A stretch of DNA of 64,000 nucleotides from Stakelama sediminis (GTDB taxonomy: Bacteria; Pseudomonadota; Alphaproteobacteria; Sphingomonadales; Sphingomonadaceae), in the NCBI RefSeq assembly GCF_014199335.1, contig NZ_JACIJI010000007.1:1-64000 (forward strand), given 5' to 3'. Positions 51,731 through 59,736 of this stretch are shown piece after piece. The notes beneath the pieces are model-generated. The model had not been told where the DNA came from. It saw nothing but the letters and a program-made list of their open reading frames with translations, and did no database searches. A program made the translations under genes and the position numbers. The first letter of the stretch is position 1, and each line of letters starts with the position of its first letter.

Positions 51731-52708
51731 ATGCACTTCCGCTCGGTCGAAGAGCTCAACCGTACCATTATCCGCAATCTGCACCGCCTGCCCGGCGATA
51801 TCGACCTGATCGTCGGCATCCCGCGCAGCGGAATGCTTGCCGCGTCGCTGATTGCCCTGCACAAGAATCTGCCGCTGGCCGACCTTGAAGGCTTTACCGC
51901 CGGACGTACCTTCGCCTCCGGCAAGACGCGGGGACAACATGCACGCCGCGACAGAACAGAATATCGCCATGCCCTGATCGTCGATGACAGTATCCGCACG
52001 GGCACCGCGATGCGCGAAGCCATCACACTGGTCGAGCGCTCCGACATTCCGGCGCAATCCAGCTTCTGCGCCGCCTATGGTACGCAGGACAGCAAGGACG
52101 ATCTGGCCGATCTGATCCTGGAGGCTGTTCCCGAACCCCGCCTGTTCGAATGGAATATCCTCCACCACCCCATCCTTGAAAGCGCCTGCGTGGATATTGA
52201 CGGGGTATTATGCCTCGATCCCGACGACGCGGAGAATGACGACGGTCCGGCCTATCGCACCTTCCTTGCCAATGCACGCCCGCTGCACCGGCCGAGCCAT
52301 CGCATCGGTACGCTGGTCACCAGCCGGCTGGAACGCTATCGTGCCGAAACCGAGGCCTGGCTCTATGCCAACGACATCCGCTATGACAGCCTGCGCATGC
52401 TCGACCTGCCCGATGCAGCAACCCGGCGCAGACTGGGCGCACATGGCAGTTTCAAGGCGTCGGTCTATCGCGAACTGGACTCGCCGATCTTCATCGAAAG
52501 CGAACTGGCACAGGCGCGCACCATAGCGGTGGCCAGCGGCAAGCCCGTGCTCAGTCTGGAAGGGCCCGAACTGTGCCAGCCAAGCCTTGCCTCCATGGCA
52601 CTGAAACAGGGTATTGGATCAGGCAGGAACGCAAAGCGCCTGTTGCGCCGTATCGTTGGCCCGCAAGGCTATCACAAGCTGCGAACGGTGCTGCGGACCG
52701 GCGCCTAG
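51731..52708 (+). CDS. Phosphoribosyltransferase-HAD-like fusion protein
   Basis: 325 residues. The N-terminal type I PRTase domain has IVGIPRSGMLAAS and the PRPP-binding loop ALIVDDSIRTGTAM (about 80-93). A second domain begins with VDIDGVLCLDPDDAEN (Asp155, Asp157), a HAD-type nucleophile motif, and continues to about residue 290 (HRIGTLVTSRLERYRAETEAWLYAND). It is not a standard nucleotide-salvage enzyme. In an exopolysaccharide operon it may make or process an activated ribosyl or other sugar phosphate; that is inference. Confidence 0.75.
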   Translation: MHFRSVEELNRTIIRNLHRLPGDIDLIVGIPRSGMLAASLIALHKNLPLADLEGFTAGRTFASGKTRGQHARRDRTEYRHALIVDDSIRTGTAMREAITLVERSDIPAQSSFCAAYGTQDSKDDLADLILEAVPEPRLFEWNILHHPILESACVDIDGVLCLDPDDAENDDGPAYRTFLANARPLHRPSHRIGTLVTSRLERYRAETEAWLYANDIRYDSLRMLDLPDAATRRRLGAHGSFKASVYRELDSPIFIESELAQARTIAVASGKPVLSLEGPELCQPSLASMALKQGIGSGRNAKRLLRRIVGPQGYHKLRTVLRTGA

Positions 52709-52740
52709 GACGGATAGACATTCAGCCCTAGAGCCCATTG

Positions 52741-52800
52741 CAAACCCTCGTCACTGCGAGGAGCACGAGCGACGCGGCAGTCCAAAATCCGGATTGCTCC
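52741..52800. repeat. REP-like intergenic repeat
   Basis: The stretch CGTCACTGCGAGGAGC...GCGACGCGGCAGTCCA resembles short dispersed palindromic units common between genes in sphingomonads. It lies between two convergent genes. Only one copy was seen in the window. Confidence 0.45.
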
Positions 52801-52843
52801 GCCCAGCGTTAGTCCGGGTCAGCACGACGCTTTTTATTGTGCT

Positions 52844-53731
52844 TCACGCTTTCTTCGCGCGCCGTCCGGTCCGCATCAGCCCTGCGGCGGAGGTCAGGGC
52901 AAGGTTCAGCCCCCAACGCGACGGGAATTCCATCAGCGAGCGGCAGGCCAGACCCAGCGCCTGTTTCCATTCCCGATGCCGCTTGAACGCGCTGGCCAGC
53001 ACCAGCATATGCGCCGCCGTGATCCGGCGCCGCTGCATCGGCGCATCGACGCCGTGCTTCAGCCGCTCGAACACCCGGCGATGCCCCTCAATCACCTTGG
53101 CATTGTTGGTGGTGATCCGATCATGATCGCCTTCGTTGATGATAACGAGCGGCTTACGTACCACCGCGAACGGCCCCAGTTGCCGCAGGCGGAACCATAA
53201 GTCCCAGTCCTGACAACTGGGCAGCTCGGCATCGAACCCACCGGCACGCTCCAATATGTCGGCGCGGATCAATGCGGAGGAGGTGCTGCTCAGCACATTG
53301 GCGCAGCGCAGCGCCAGCAGAGAAGGATTGTCCGGCGGCAGGAAGATGCGTTCCGCGCCCGACCCGATCATACGGAAACCGCAGAAAGCCGCCACCGCTT
53401 CGGGCCTCGTCCGCAGCACGTCCCATTGCGCCGCCAGCCGGTCGGGTTCCCATGCATCGTCGGAGTCGAGAAAGGCCAGCCATTGCCCGCGGGCCTCGGC
53501 CGCACCCGCATTACGCGCCCGGTTGGCGCCACCATGCCGGCGTTGCAGCAAGCGGATACGCCGATCGTCCCGCGCCATCTGCTCCACCACCTCCACAGTG
53601 CCGTCGCCCGACCCGTCATCGACGATGATGATCTCCCCCACCGGCAGGCTCTGGTCCTGAATGCTGCGGATCGCCACCGGCAACAGATCGGCGCGATTAT
53701 AGGTCGGAATGATCGCGCTGATACCGCTCAT
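52844..53731 (-). CDS. Glycosyltransferase family 2
   Basis: 295 residues from 53731 (MSGISAII); an ATG nine codons upstream is possible. GT-A fold: SAIIPTYNRADLLPVAIRSI, EIIIVDDGSGDGT, and the D-x-D-like LAFLDSDDAWEPDRLAAQ. CQDWDLWFRL (the ED-like acceptor motif) follows. It adds a sugar to the growing lipid-linked repeat. It converges with the PRTase-HAD gene. Confidence 0.9.
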   Translation of the reverse strand: MSGISAIIPTYNRADLLPVAIRSIQDQSLPVGEIIIVDDGSGDGTVEVVEQMARDDRRIRLLQRRHGGANRARNAGAAEARGQWLAFLDSDDAWEPDRLAAQWDVLRTRPEAVAAFCGFRMIGSGAERIFLPPDNPSLLALRCANVLSSTSSALIRADILERAGGFDAELPSCQDWDLWFRLRQLGPFAVVRKPLVIINEGDHDRITTNNAKVIEGHRRVFERLKHGVDAPMQRRRITAAHMLVLASAFKRHREWKQALGLACRSLMEFPSRWGLNLALTSAAGLMRTGRRAKKA

Positions 53732-53785
53732 GCCACTCGCCGTCCGATGTCCGGCCAACCCACTGCGTTCAACCGATTGGGCAAA

Positions 53786-54655
53786 TCACATGCTCTCGAT
53801 GCGCCGCGTATCCAAACGGCCGCGCGCAAGGTCGAAACAGGCGAGCATATTGCCCATCAGGCGTCCCCGCCGGTCGATATGTCGTTCCGGCCGGATGCTG
53901 CGCGCGATGTTGGAAAGCACATTTTGCGCGATCAGCCGCTGGCCCAGACCGGGCCGCATCGTCCCCTTGCGCCAGAGATAGACGATATTGGCGATCTGCG
54001 AATAGCCCAGCCGCTTGCCCGGCAGGCGCCCGCCGCGCGATCCCAGATGGATTCCGGTCACGCTGCTGGTTGAGATCATCTCTCCGCGCCGCGAAAGCTG
54101 ATAGGTCAGATCGACATCCTCCTGCCAGCCATAGAGCGGCAAGGCTTCATCGAACCGCAGATCGCCGAGTGCTGACACCCGCAAGGCCATATTGCAGCCA
54201 TAGAGCGAATAGCAGCGACGGTAGCGGAAGTCGGGCCGCTCCTCCTCATCGTCCAGCCGCCGCTCCGCCTCGTCAAAGGCAATCGCATCGCCCCGGATGC
54301 CGTCATCGACCAGTTCGCCGGTAATCCCCACGACATTTTCATGCAGCTCGAACAGGCGTTCGACATTGGCGAGATAATCCTCGGCCGGGACGAAATCGTC
54401 GTCGAAGAACACGATGATGTCGCTCTTGTCGACTACCAGGTCGATCCCGCGATTGCGCTGTCGGCAAAGCCCTTTTTCGGTCAGCACAATCTGTACGGGA
54501 AGGTCGGGAGCGGAAAAATCGCCGACATCCTTTGGTGACGTACCGACGACAAGCATGCCGTCGGGCGGACGGCTTTGCGCGAACATGCGCCGCACATTGT
54601 CCTCGATCAGTTCCGGTCTGCCTATGGTTGGTACGATGACATGCAATCGTGCCAT
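53786..54655 (-). CDS. Glycosyltransferase family 2
   Basis: 289 residues from ATG 54655, preceded by GAGGTGGGG. RLHVIVPTIGRPELIEDNVR, DIIVFFDDDFVPAEDYL (metal-binding DDD), and LYGWQEDVDLTYQLSRRG near the acceptor site. A C-terminal basic/amphipathic part may dock to the membrane. Follows the GT4-type gene with a gap of about 110 bases. Confidence 0.9.
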   Translation of the reverse strand: MARLHVIVPTIGRPELIEDNVRRMFAQSRPPDGMLVVGTSPKDVGDFSAPDLPVQIVLTEKGLCRQRNRGIDLVVDKSDIIVFFDDDFVPAEDYLANVERLFELHENVVGITGELVDDGIRGDAIAFDEAERRLDDEEERPDFRYRRCYSLYGCNMALRVSALGDLRFDEALPLYGWQEDVDLTYQLSRRGEMISTSSVTGIHLGSRGGRLPGKRLGYSQIANIVYLWRKGTMRPGLGQRLIAQNVLSNIARSIRPERHIDRRGRLMGNMLACFDLARGRLDTRRIESM

Positions 54656-54766
54656 TTGCCCCACCTCGCTGCTGATTCTGTTCGCAAATGTTGAAAAACT
54701 ATAGCTGCTGCATCGCGGCAGGCATGCGGCTCTTAGGGCTTAATCTCTTTTGAAGTACGCCTGTGG

Positions 54767-56026
54767 TTAGGCCGCCGATGCCATGTTCGTCGGGTTTTCC
54801 GGGCGTTTCCGGCTTATCAACAAGGCGCGATATACCTCCAGCAGCCGGTCGATCCAGCCGCCATAGGTCAGCGCAAGATGGCGTGTTCCCGACCATGCGT
54901 TTTCGCTGAGTCGGCGCGTATAACCGTCATCGTCGAAAACCCTCCGCAGACATTCGGCGAAGGAGTCGATGTTTCGCACATCAATGGCAAAACCGGCCCC
55001 GGCCCGTTCGATATCGGGTGCGATCAGCGAATCGGCCGAAACCAGCGCGGGCAGGCCGCTCCACAGTCCCTCCACCGCCGAAAGCCCATAGGGTTCGACA
55101 TGGCGGCTGGGCATGACAATCAGGCGCGCATTGCGGGCATGACGGTGAATCTCCTTGCTCGCCATACGCCCGACAAACGATGCTTCGGGATGGCGTTCGC
55201 GCAGTTCCTCCAGCATCGCCCCGTCGCCGATCGCGCGAAACCGCACGCCTGCCCTGTTGCACGCCTCGGCAGCGAGGTCCGGCCCCTTGGTCGCTTCCAT
55301 CCGCCCGACGAACAGCACCTCGTCATTATCCTCGGCATGGACCCGCTCGTTGAGAAACGGCTGCACCGGATTGGGCAGCACCTGCATCGCCGATTCCGGC
55401 ACGCCCGACCGTGCCAGAAACGCCGCCATGCCTTCATGAATCAAAAGAATTTTCGGCGGTTGCTTCAGATCGAGCAGCCGGTTTTGTATGCCCTGGCGTG
55501 CGACCCTCCACATTTTTTGCGGATAGCTGCGGCGATCGCAATGAGCGCGGAGGCAACTGCGCGACATCGGCACATAGGGGCAAGGCCGCTCAGCACGATA
55601 ATCGAAAAACGCACCATTGGGGCAGGTCAGGAAAAAGTCATGCGCGGTGATTGTAAGACGCGCCGAAACCGTCCGCAGAGCGCCAAAAATCGACGGCGAC
55701 AAAATCTGCGACCAGCCATGCAGGTGATAGACGGTATCCGGCGTGTCGTGTCGCGCGATCCATTCTGCAACCATCGCGCGCGCCGCCCGGTTATACAGAC
55801 CATGCACCATCGCGCGGGCGCGCCCTGCGGACAACAGGCGCGCGCTGCCCAGACTGACGATCTCCACCCCGGCATCGCGCAGTTCGTCATTGTCGCCATG
55901 GTCGCCCGACAGAAACGTTACCGGATGGCCCCGTGCGCGATACGCCAGTGCCGATTGCACCGCCAGCTTGCTCGCTCCGCCTTTGGGCGTCACCAGATCG
56001 TTGATCAGGACAATCCGCCCGATCAT
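54767..56026 (-). CDS. Glycosyltransferase, GT4-like
   Basis: 419 residues: MIGRIVLINDLVTPKGGASK at the N-terminus (GT-B donor fold), HGWSQILSPSIFGAL, a cysteine-rich insert (TCPNGAFFDYRAERPCPYVPMSRSC), and the C-terminal site VLFVGRMEATKGPDLAAEAC with MPSRHVEPYGLSAVEGLWSGLPALVS. The E-x7-E is present. The start overlaps the pyruvyltransferase stop as ATGA (56023-56026), so the two are coupled. Confidence 0.9.
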   Translation of the reverse strand: MIGRIVLINDLVTPKGGASKLAVQSALAYRARGHPVTFLSGDHGDNDELRDAGVEIVSLGSARLLSAGRARAMVHGLYNRAARAMVAEWIARHDTPDTVYHLHGWSQILSPSIFGALRTVSARLTITAHDFFLTCPNGAFFDYRAERPCPYVPMSRSCLRAHCDRRSYPQKMWRVARQGIQNRLLDLKQPPKILLIHEGMAAFLARSGVPESAMQVLPNPVQPFLNERVHAEDNDEVLFVGRMEATKGPDLAAEACNRAGVRFRAIGDGAMLEELRERHPEASFVGRMASKEIHRHARNARLIVMPSRHVEPYGLSAVEGLWSGLPALVSADSLIAPDIERAGAGFAIDVRNIDSFAECLRRVFDDDGYTRRLSENAWSGTRHLALTYGGWIDRLLEVYRALLISRKRPENPTNMASAA

Positions 56027-57393
56027 GCCGATGCCAGCGTTTCGGCAAGCGCCGTCACATCGGCCCTGCACCGGTTCAACAGCGTTGCGTGCTGCGCGCG
56101 ATCGATCCCTTCGGCCAGCGCGTTTTCCATCAGCGCCGCAACCGTCTCCGGCGATTGCCTGCCGGGATGAACGACATAGTTCCCCCGCCCGCTCTGTTCG
56201 AAAAACGCCCCGACCTTCGCGTCCCAGGCCAGCCCGACCGACGGCACGCGATAGGAATAGGCGGCAATGCACGCGTGCAGGCGATGCGCCATCACGCCGT
56301 CCAGCGTACCGATGAAGCGCGCCAGTTCGATCGGATCGGCAAAGGCCGGGGCGACCTCTACATGCTCGCGCAACGGGCCGGTCAGGGTCTGTGCAAACCG
56401 GTTGCGATAGGCGACATCTTCCGGACTGCCATTGGTGAACAGCACGATGTCGCGCCCATCCACGGCAAGCTTTGCGATCATGGCGGTCAGCCAGTCGTCC
56501 TGTGTGATCCCCTGCTCCGCTTCACCATGCAGGCGCAGCACTTCCGGTGCGGTCAGACAGATACCGATACGCTGGACCGCCGCGGTTTCAGGACGCATGA
56601 CCGGGAAATAGCGACTGGCCAGCAATCCCGGGTCGAACGAGAGGGCTGCATCAGGTAAATCCGCTTCTTTCGTCTGCGCCGCCCAGGCCGCCTGCGAACC
56701 ATCATCGCGGACCGTTACGGACAGCAGCCGTACATGGCGCAAACCATTCTCGAATAGTTTCCGGCCCGCCCGCGACCAGTTACGCGCCACGCCGACATGC
56801 CCGACCGATACGGGAATGTTCCTTCGCGCGCATTCTTGCAGTGCTGCATGGATCTTCAGGGGAAAGTTCAGATCGGCGTCGGCGAACAGCGCACCACCGC
56901 CGATCACCGCTGCATCGCATCCGCGTAACGCCTCTTTCCAGCGCGGACGGTATCGTCGCGCGATCAGATAGCGCAGCATGGCCGGTACAGCCAGTTTCCG
57001 AACGGAGGCCGGCAGCGCCTCCAGTACCCGCAACAGGGTGCCGCGGCGCGCACCATGACGCGGATCATAGCCCTGCCGTCCTGCCAGATCGATCGATACC
57101 GCCGCGATACCGCAATCGGCATCCGCCAATGCGCGTTCAAGGCATTCGGCGATCAGGCCATCGCCCAGATTGGGGCTGTATTTGACATTGAAGATCGCAA
57201 CGCGCCGCGCCTCGGCTTGCCGATCTGCATCGGCGGACCTGTTCTGCCGCTCCTGCGCCATTCGCTGTTCATTGCCGCTCGTATCGCCTTCCCAAACCGA
57301 CAGAAAACTATCGACGTTGCGCCAGCGCACAGCTCTTACCGGCAGGTCAACCGTGCCTCTCTGTGGCCATTCCTCATTCGCCGCCACGTGCAT
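56023..57393 (-). CDS. Polysaccharide pyruvyl transferase family protein
   Basis: 456 residues from ATG 57393 (GGGAGA upstream); the family domain begins near residue 65 (RVAIFNVKYSPNLGDGLIAECLERAL), so the ATG at 57261 is a possible later start. Landmarks are AAVIGGGALFADADLNFPLK, RDDGSQAAWAA and GVMAHRLHACIAAYSYRVPSVGLAWDAKV. It should add a pyruvate ketal from phosphoenolpyruvate to a sugar of the polymer, giving negative charge. Confidence 0.88.
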   Translation of the reverse strand: MHVAANEEWPQRGTVDLPVRAVRWRNVDSFLSVWEGDTSGNEQRMAQERQNRSADADRQAEARRVAIFNVKYSPNLGDGLIAECLERALADADCGIAAVSIDLAGRQGYDPRHGARRGTLLRVLEALPASVRKLAVPAMLRYLIARRYRPRWKEALRGCDAAVIGGGALFADADLNFPLKIHAALQECARRNIPVSVGHVGVARNWSRAGRKLFENGLRHVRLLSVTVRDDGSQAAWAAQTKEADLPDAALSFDPGLLASRYFPVMRPETAAVQRIGICLTAPEVLRLHGEAEQGITQDDWLTAMIAKLAVDGRDIVLFTNGSPEDVAYRNRFAQTLTGPLREHVEVAPAFADPIELARFIGTLDGVMAHRLHACIAAYSYRVPSVGLAWDAKVGAFFEQSGRGNYVVHPGRQSPETVAALMENALAEGIDRAQHATLLNRCRADVTALAETLASA

Positions 57394-57524
57394 TCTCCCG
57401 GGGGCAAATGCCGAACAACGTGACAGGACAGGAATTTTCGCGCTGCAGCATCATTGCTCAGACCATAATGGCTGCCACCAACATGGCGATGGCGCAACGG
57501 GCTGTTACCCGGGAGAGGTAGATA

Positions 57525-57872
57525 TCAGTTCAGCAATCCTGCAAGCTGCTGAAGTTCGACATGCTGGGCAAAGCTGCGCAACACACTGGGCAAGACCGGC
57601 AGCATGTCCATCGCTTCATAGAGATTGTGGACGATGCCCAGCATCATCCGGGCGACGCCGGCTTCATTGATGCCGATTTGCGTAAGACCGAAATAGGCCT
57701 GCATCAGATTGTCGATCGCGCCTGCAGTCAGCGGATCGTTCAGAATTTCCGGGCTCACGACAATATCCGTCGTCGGATACAGATCCATCAGATCCGCCAT
57801 TTCCTGTTGTACGAGATCAAACAAGGAGCAACCCCTCACACTATAAATTTGATTACCCTGTGTATATCGCAA
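57525..57872 (-). CDS. Hypothetical small acidic protein at the edge of the exopolysaccharide locus
   Basis: Up to 115 residues, largely helical: LFDLVQQEMADLMDLYPTTD, then IVVSPEILNDPLTAGAIDNLMQAYFGLTQIGINEAGVARMMLGIVHNL. The start is unclear: the frame opens at ATG 57872, but a TTG at 57824 lies seven bases after GAGGGG and matches where the helical part begins. No family recognised. It precedes the pyruvyltransferase gene on the same strand. Confidence 0.6.
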   Translation of the reverse strand: MRYTQGNQIYSVRGCSLFDLVQQEMADLMDLYPTTDIVVSPEILNDPLTAGAIDNLMQAYFGLTQIGINEAGVARMMLGIVHNLYEAMDMLPVLPSVLRSFAQHVELQQLAGLLN

Positions 57873-58181
57873 AACGCCGCCCTTCGATAGACGGTTCCAT
57901 TTATAAGATGTGACGTATTGGTATTACCCCTATACGCGGTTCACCTTACTCCAAAATAGTTAGTCTTTTAGACTTTATCCAATAAAAACATTATTATGAA
58001 GTAATGGGTCGGTTTATCGAATATTGAGCATCTTTTGGCTGTAACCCCTATGAACGTGCCGCTGCAGTGCCCGATTCTACTATCAGGGCCGGATGAAGAG
58101 GTGCCTGCCAATCCTTCACAACCGACGCGAGGCAATCGGCTTTAATCGGCTGAAATCCGCTTTTCTCGCGGTTTTTTCGAT
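57873..58181. promoter_or_regulatory. AT-rich divergent intergenic region
   Basis: About 310 bases, clearly more AT-rich than the surroundings, between the minus-strand small gene and the plus-strand LuxR-type gene. It contains a short dyad AGTC-TTTTA-GACT (around 57963-57975). It probably holds promoters in both directions and sites for the LuxR-type protein. Confidence 0.45.
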
Positions 58182-58868
58182 ATGACGACGGCGCAGCCCC
58201 GTCTCGACATGCTGCATGTCCGCGTGGTCGGGCGGACGGCACTCAATCGCTATTGCGTGCTGGCCGGGCTGGAATCGGATGCAACGCTGGACGTCGATGC
58301 CGCTGAAACGATCGACGACCTTAAAGACAAACCCGGTTCTGTCATCCTGCTGGTGCACGGCACCACCAAGGAAGACATGCAGTGGCTTGACCAGCAGTTG
58401 CAGTCGATTGCGCTCGATGCTTCTGCTGCCCCCTGCGTTCTGATGCTTGATCAGGCCGGGGACCTGATAGGGCGCGAGGGCGTGCTGCCGGTGGCGGGTT
58501 GCCTGCTCAGTTCCGTCGAATTCGATGCGTTGACCAGCGCCATTCGCTCGGTTGCCGTGGGCCTACGCGTTTATTCGCCCGAGGTAATGGCGGATTTTCG
58601 GCCACGCGCTTCCGGCACTGCCGAAGGACAATCCGTGAGAAATCAACGCATTCTCAGCTCGCAGGGGCGATGGCTGACCCCACGCCAGAGTCAGGTCGCC
58701 GACCTGTTGATGCAGGGGTTTTCGAACCGGGATATCGCCGAAGCCCTGGGCCTCAGCGAAAGCACGGTGAAAGTGCATATCCGTACACTGATGTCCGAAT
58801 TTCAGGTATCGAACCGTACCCAGATTGTCAGCCGCCTGCTTCAGGTCAATCCGTCCGCGTCGCACTGA
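58182..58868 (+). CDS. LuxR/NarL-type regulator with a degenerate receiver domain
   Basis: 228 residues. The C-terminal HTH is LTPRQSQVADLLMQGFSNRDIAEALGLSESTVKVHIRTLMSEFQVSNRTQIVSRLL. The N-terminal part has the length of a receiver domain, but VILLVHGTTKEDM replaces the phospho-acceptor aspartate and no acidic pair is seen, so control by phosphorylation is unlikely. It flanks the exopolysaccharide genes on the right as the gene at 42618 does on the left. Confidence 0.85.
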   Translation: MTTAQPRLDMLHVRVVGRTALNRYCVLAGLESDATLDVDAAETIDDLKDKPGSVILLVHGTTKEDMQWLDQQLQSIALDASAAPCVLMLDQAGDLIGREGVLPVAGCLLSSVEFDALTSAIRSVAVGLRVYSPEVMADFRPRASGTAEGQSVRNQRILSSQGRWLTPRQSQVADLLMQGFSNRDIAEALGLSESTVKVHIRTLMSEFQVSNRTQIVSRLLQVNPSASH

Positions 58869-59043
58869 CATTCTGATGCGATCGGGGGAAAATTGACCGA
58901 TATCCCGTTCAGTAACGGTCAATCCATGATATGGCACTGTTCGTCGCAATCGACGGCGGACCTTTTGGTGTGCTTCCGTGTTGAGTGAGTAAAAGCCGGT
59001 TTCCTTCGGTGCGTGAAGGTCGCCACCGGCTCTGGAGAATGAG

Positions 59044-59634
59044 ATGAAGATACGCATTCCAGTGAAATTGCGCCCCCTTCTGGCGGGAACCGCGCTTGCC
59101 GCCACGCTGCTGACGGGTGCCTGTTCGACCCCGACGCCCTATCGCCCCGCCATGGGCACCGGCAATTATCAGACAGGCTATAGCGATCAGCGGATCGAGG
59201 ATAATCGCTATAGCGTCACCTTCTCCGGCAACAGCCTGACCTCGCGGGAGACGGTGGAACGCTATCTGCTGTTCCGCGCCGCACAACTGACGCTGGAACA
59301 GGGATATGATTATTTCATCCTGACCGATCGCAATACCGAAAAGAAGTCCAACAGCTATATCGACCCAGATCCGCTGATGGGCCCCTATGGCTATTGGAGT
59401 CCCTACTGGCGCTATTACAGCCCGGCATGGGGCTGGCGTAGCTGGGATCCGTTCTGGGGTGGCCCCGCATGGGGCGGAGGCGGTGCAGATATCCGCACGG
59501 TTACTCGCTATCAGGCGATGGCGGAAATCGTCATGGGCAAGGGGCCGAAGCCTGCCGATAATGTCCGTGCCTTCGACGCACGCGCGGTCATCGCCAATCT
59601 GGGGCCGACGATCATGATGCCCAAACGCAACTGA
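59044..59634 (+). CDS. CC0125/CC1285-like lipoprotein
   Basis: 196 residues. Signal peptide with lipobox LTGAC (Cys27), then TPTPYRPAMGTGNYQTGYSDQ. The family-like pattern is YSVTFSGNSLTSRETVERYLLFRAAQLTLEQGYDYF, followed by a Trp/Tyr/Gly/Pro-rich stretch (about 110-145). Function is unknown; it is an envelope lipoprotein found in alphaproteobacteria. Confidence 0.8.
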   Translation: MKIRIPVKLRPLLAGTALAATLLTGACSTPTPYRPAMGTGNYQTGYSDQRIEDNRYSVTFSGNSLTSRETVERYLLFRAAQLTLEQGYDYFILTDRNTEKKSNSYIDPDPLMGPYGYWSPYWRYYSPAWGWRSWDPFWGGPAWGGGGADIRTVTRYQAMAEIVMGKGPKPADNVRAFDARAVIANLGPTIMMPKRN

Positions 59635-59656
59635 TCCCGATCACCCCGCGAAAAGA

Positions 59657-59698
59657 AAAGCCCTTCTCCACAAAGTGATGGAGAAGGGCTTTTTTTTC
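59657..59698. terminator. Bidirectional rho-independent terminator
   Basis: AAGCCCTTCTCCA, 8-base loop, TGGAGAAGGGCTT, with eight T residues on the plus side and an A-rich run on the other. It serves the lipoprotein gene and, in the other direction, secA. Confidence 0.92.
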
Positions 59699-59736
59699 AT
59701 GGGTGCCCCCCGAGAGGGAGAGGGCGGAAAGCAATA

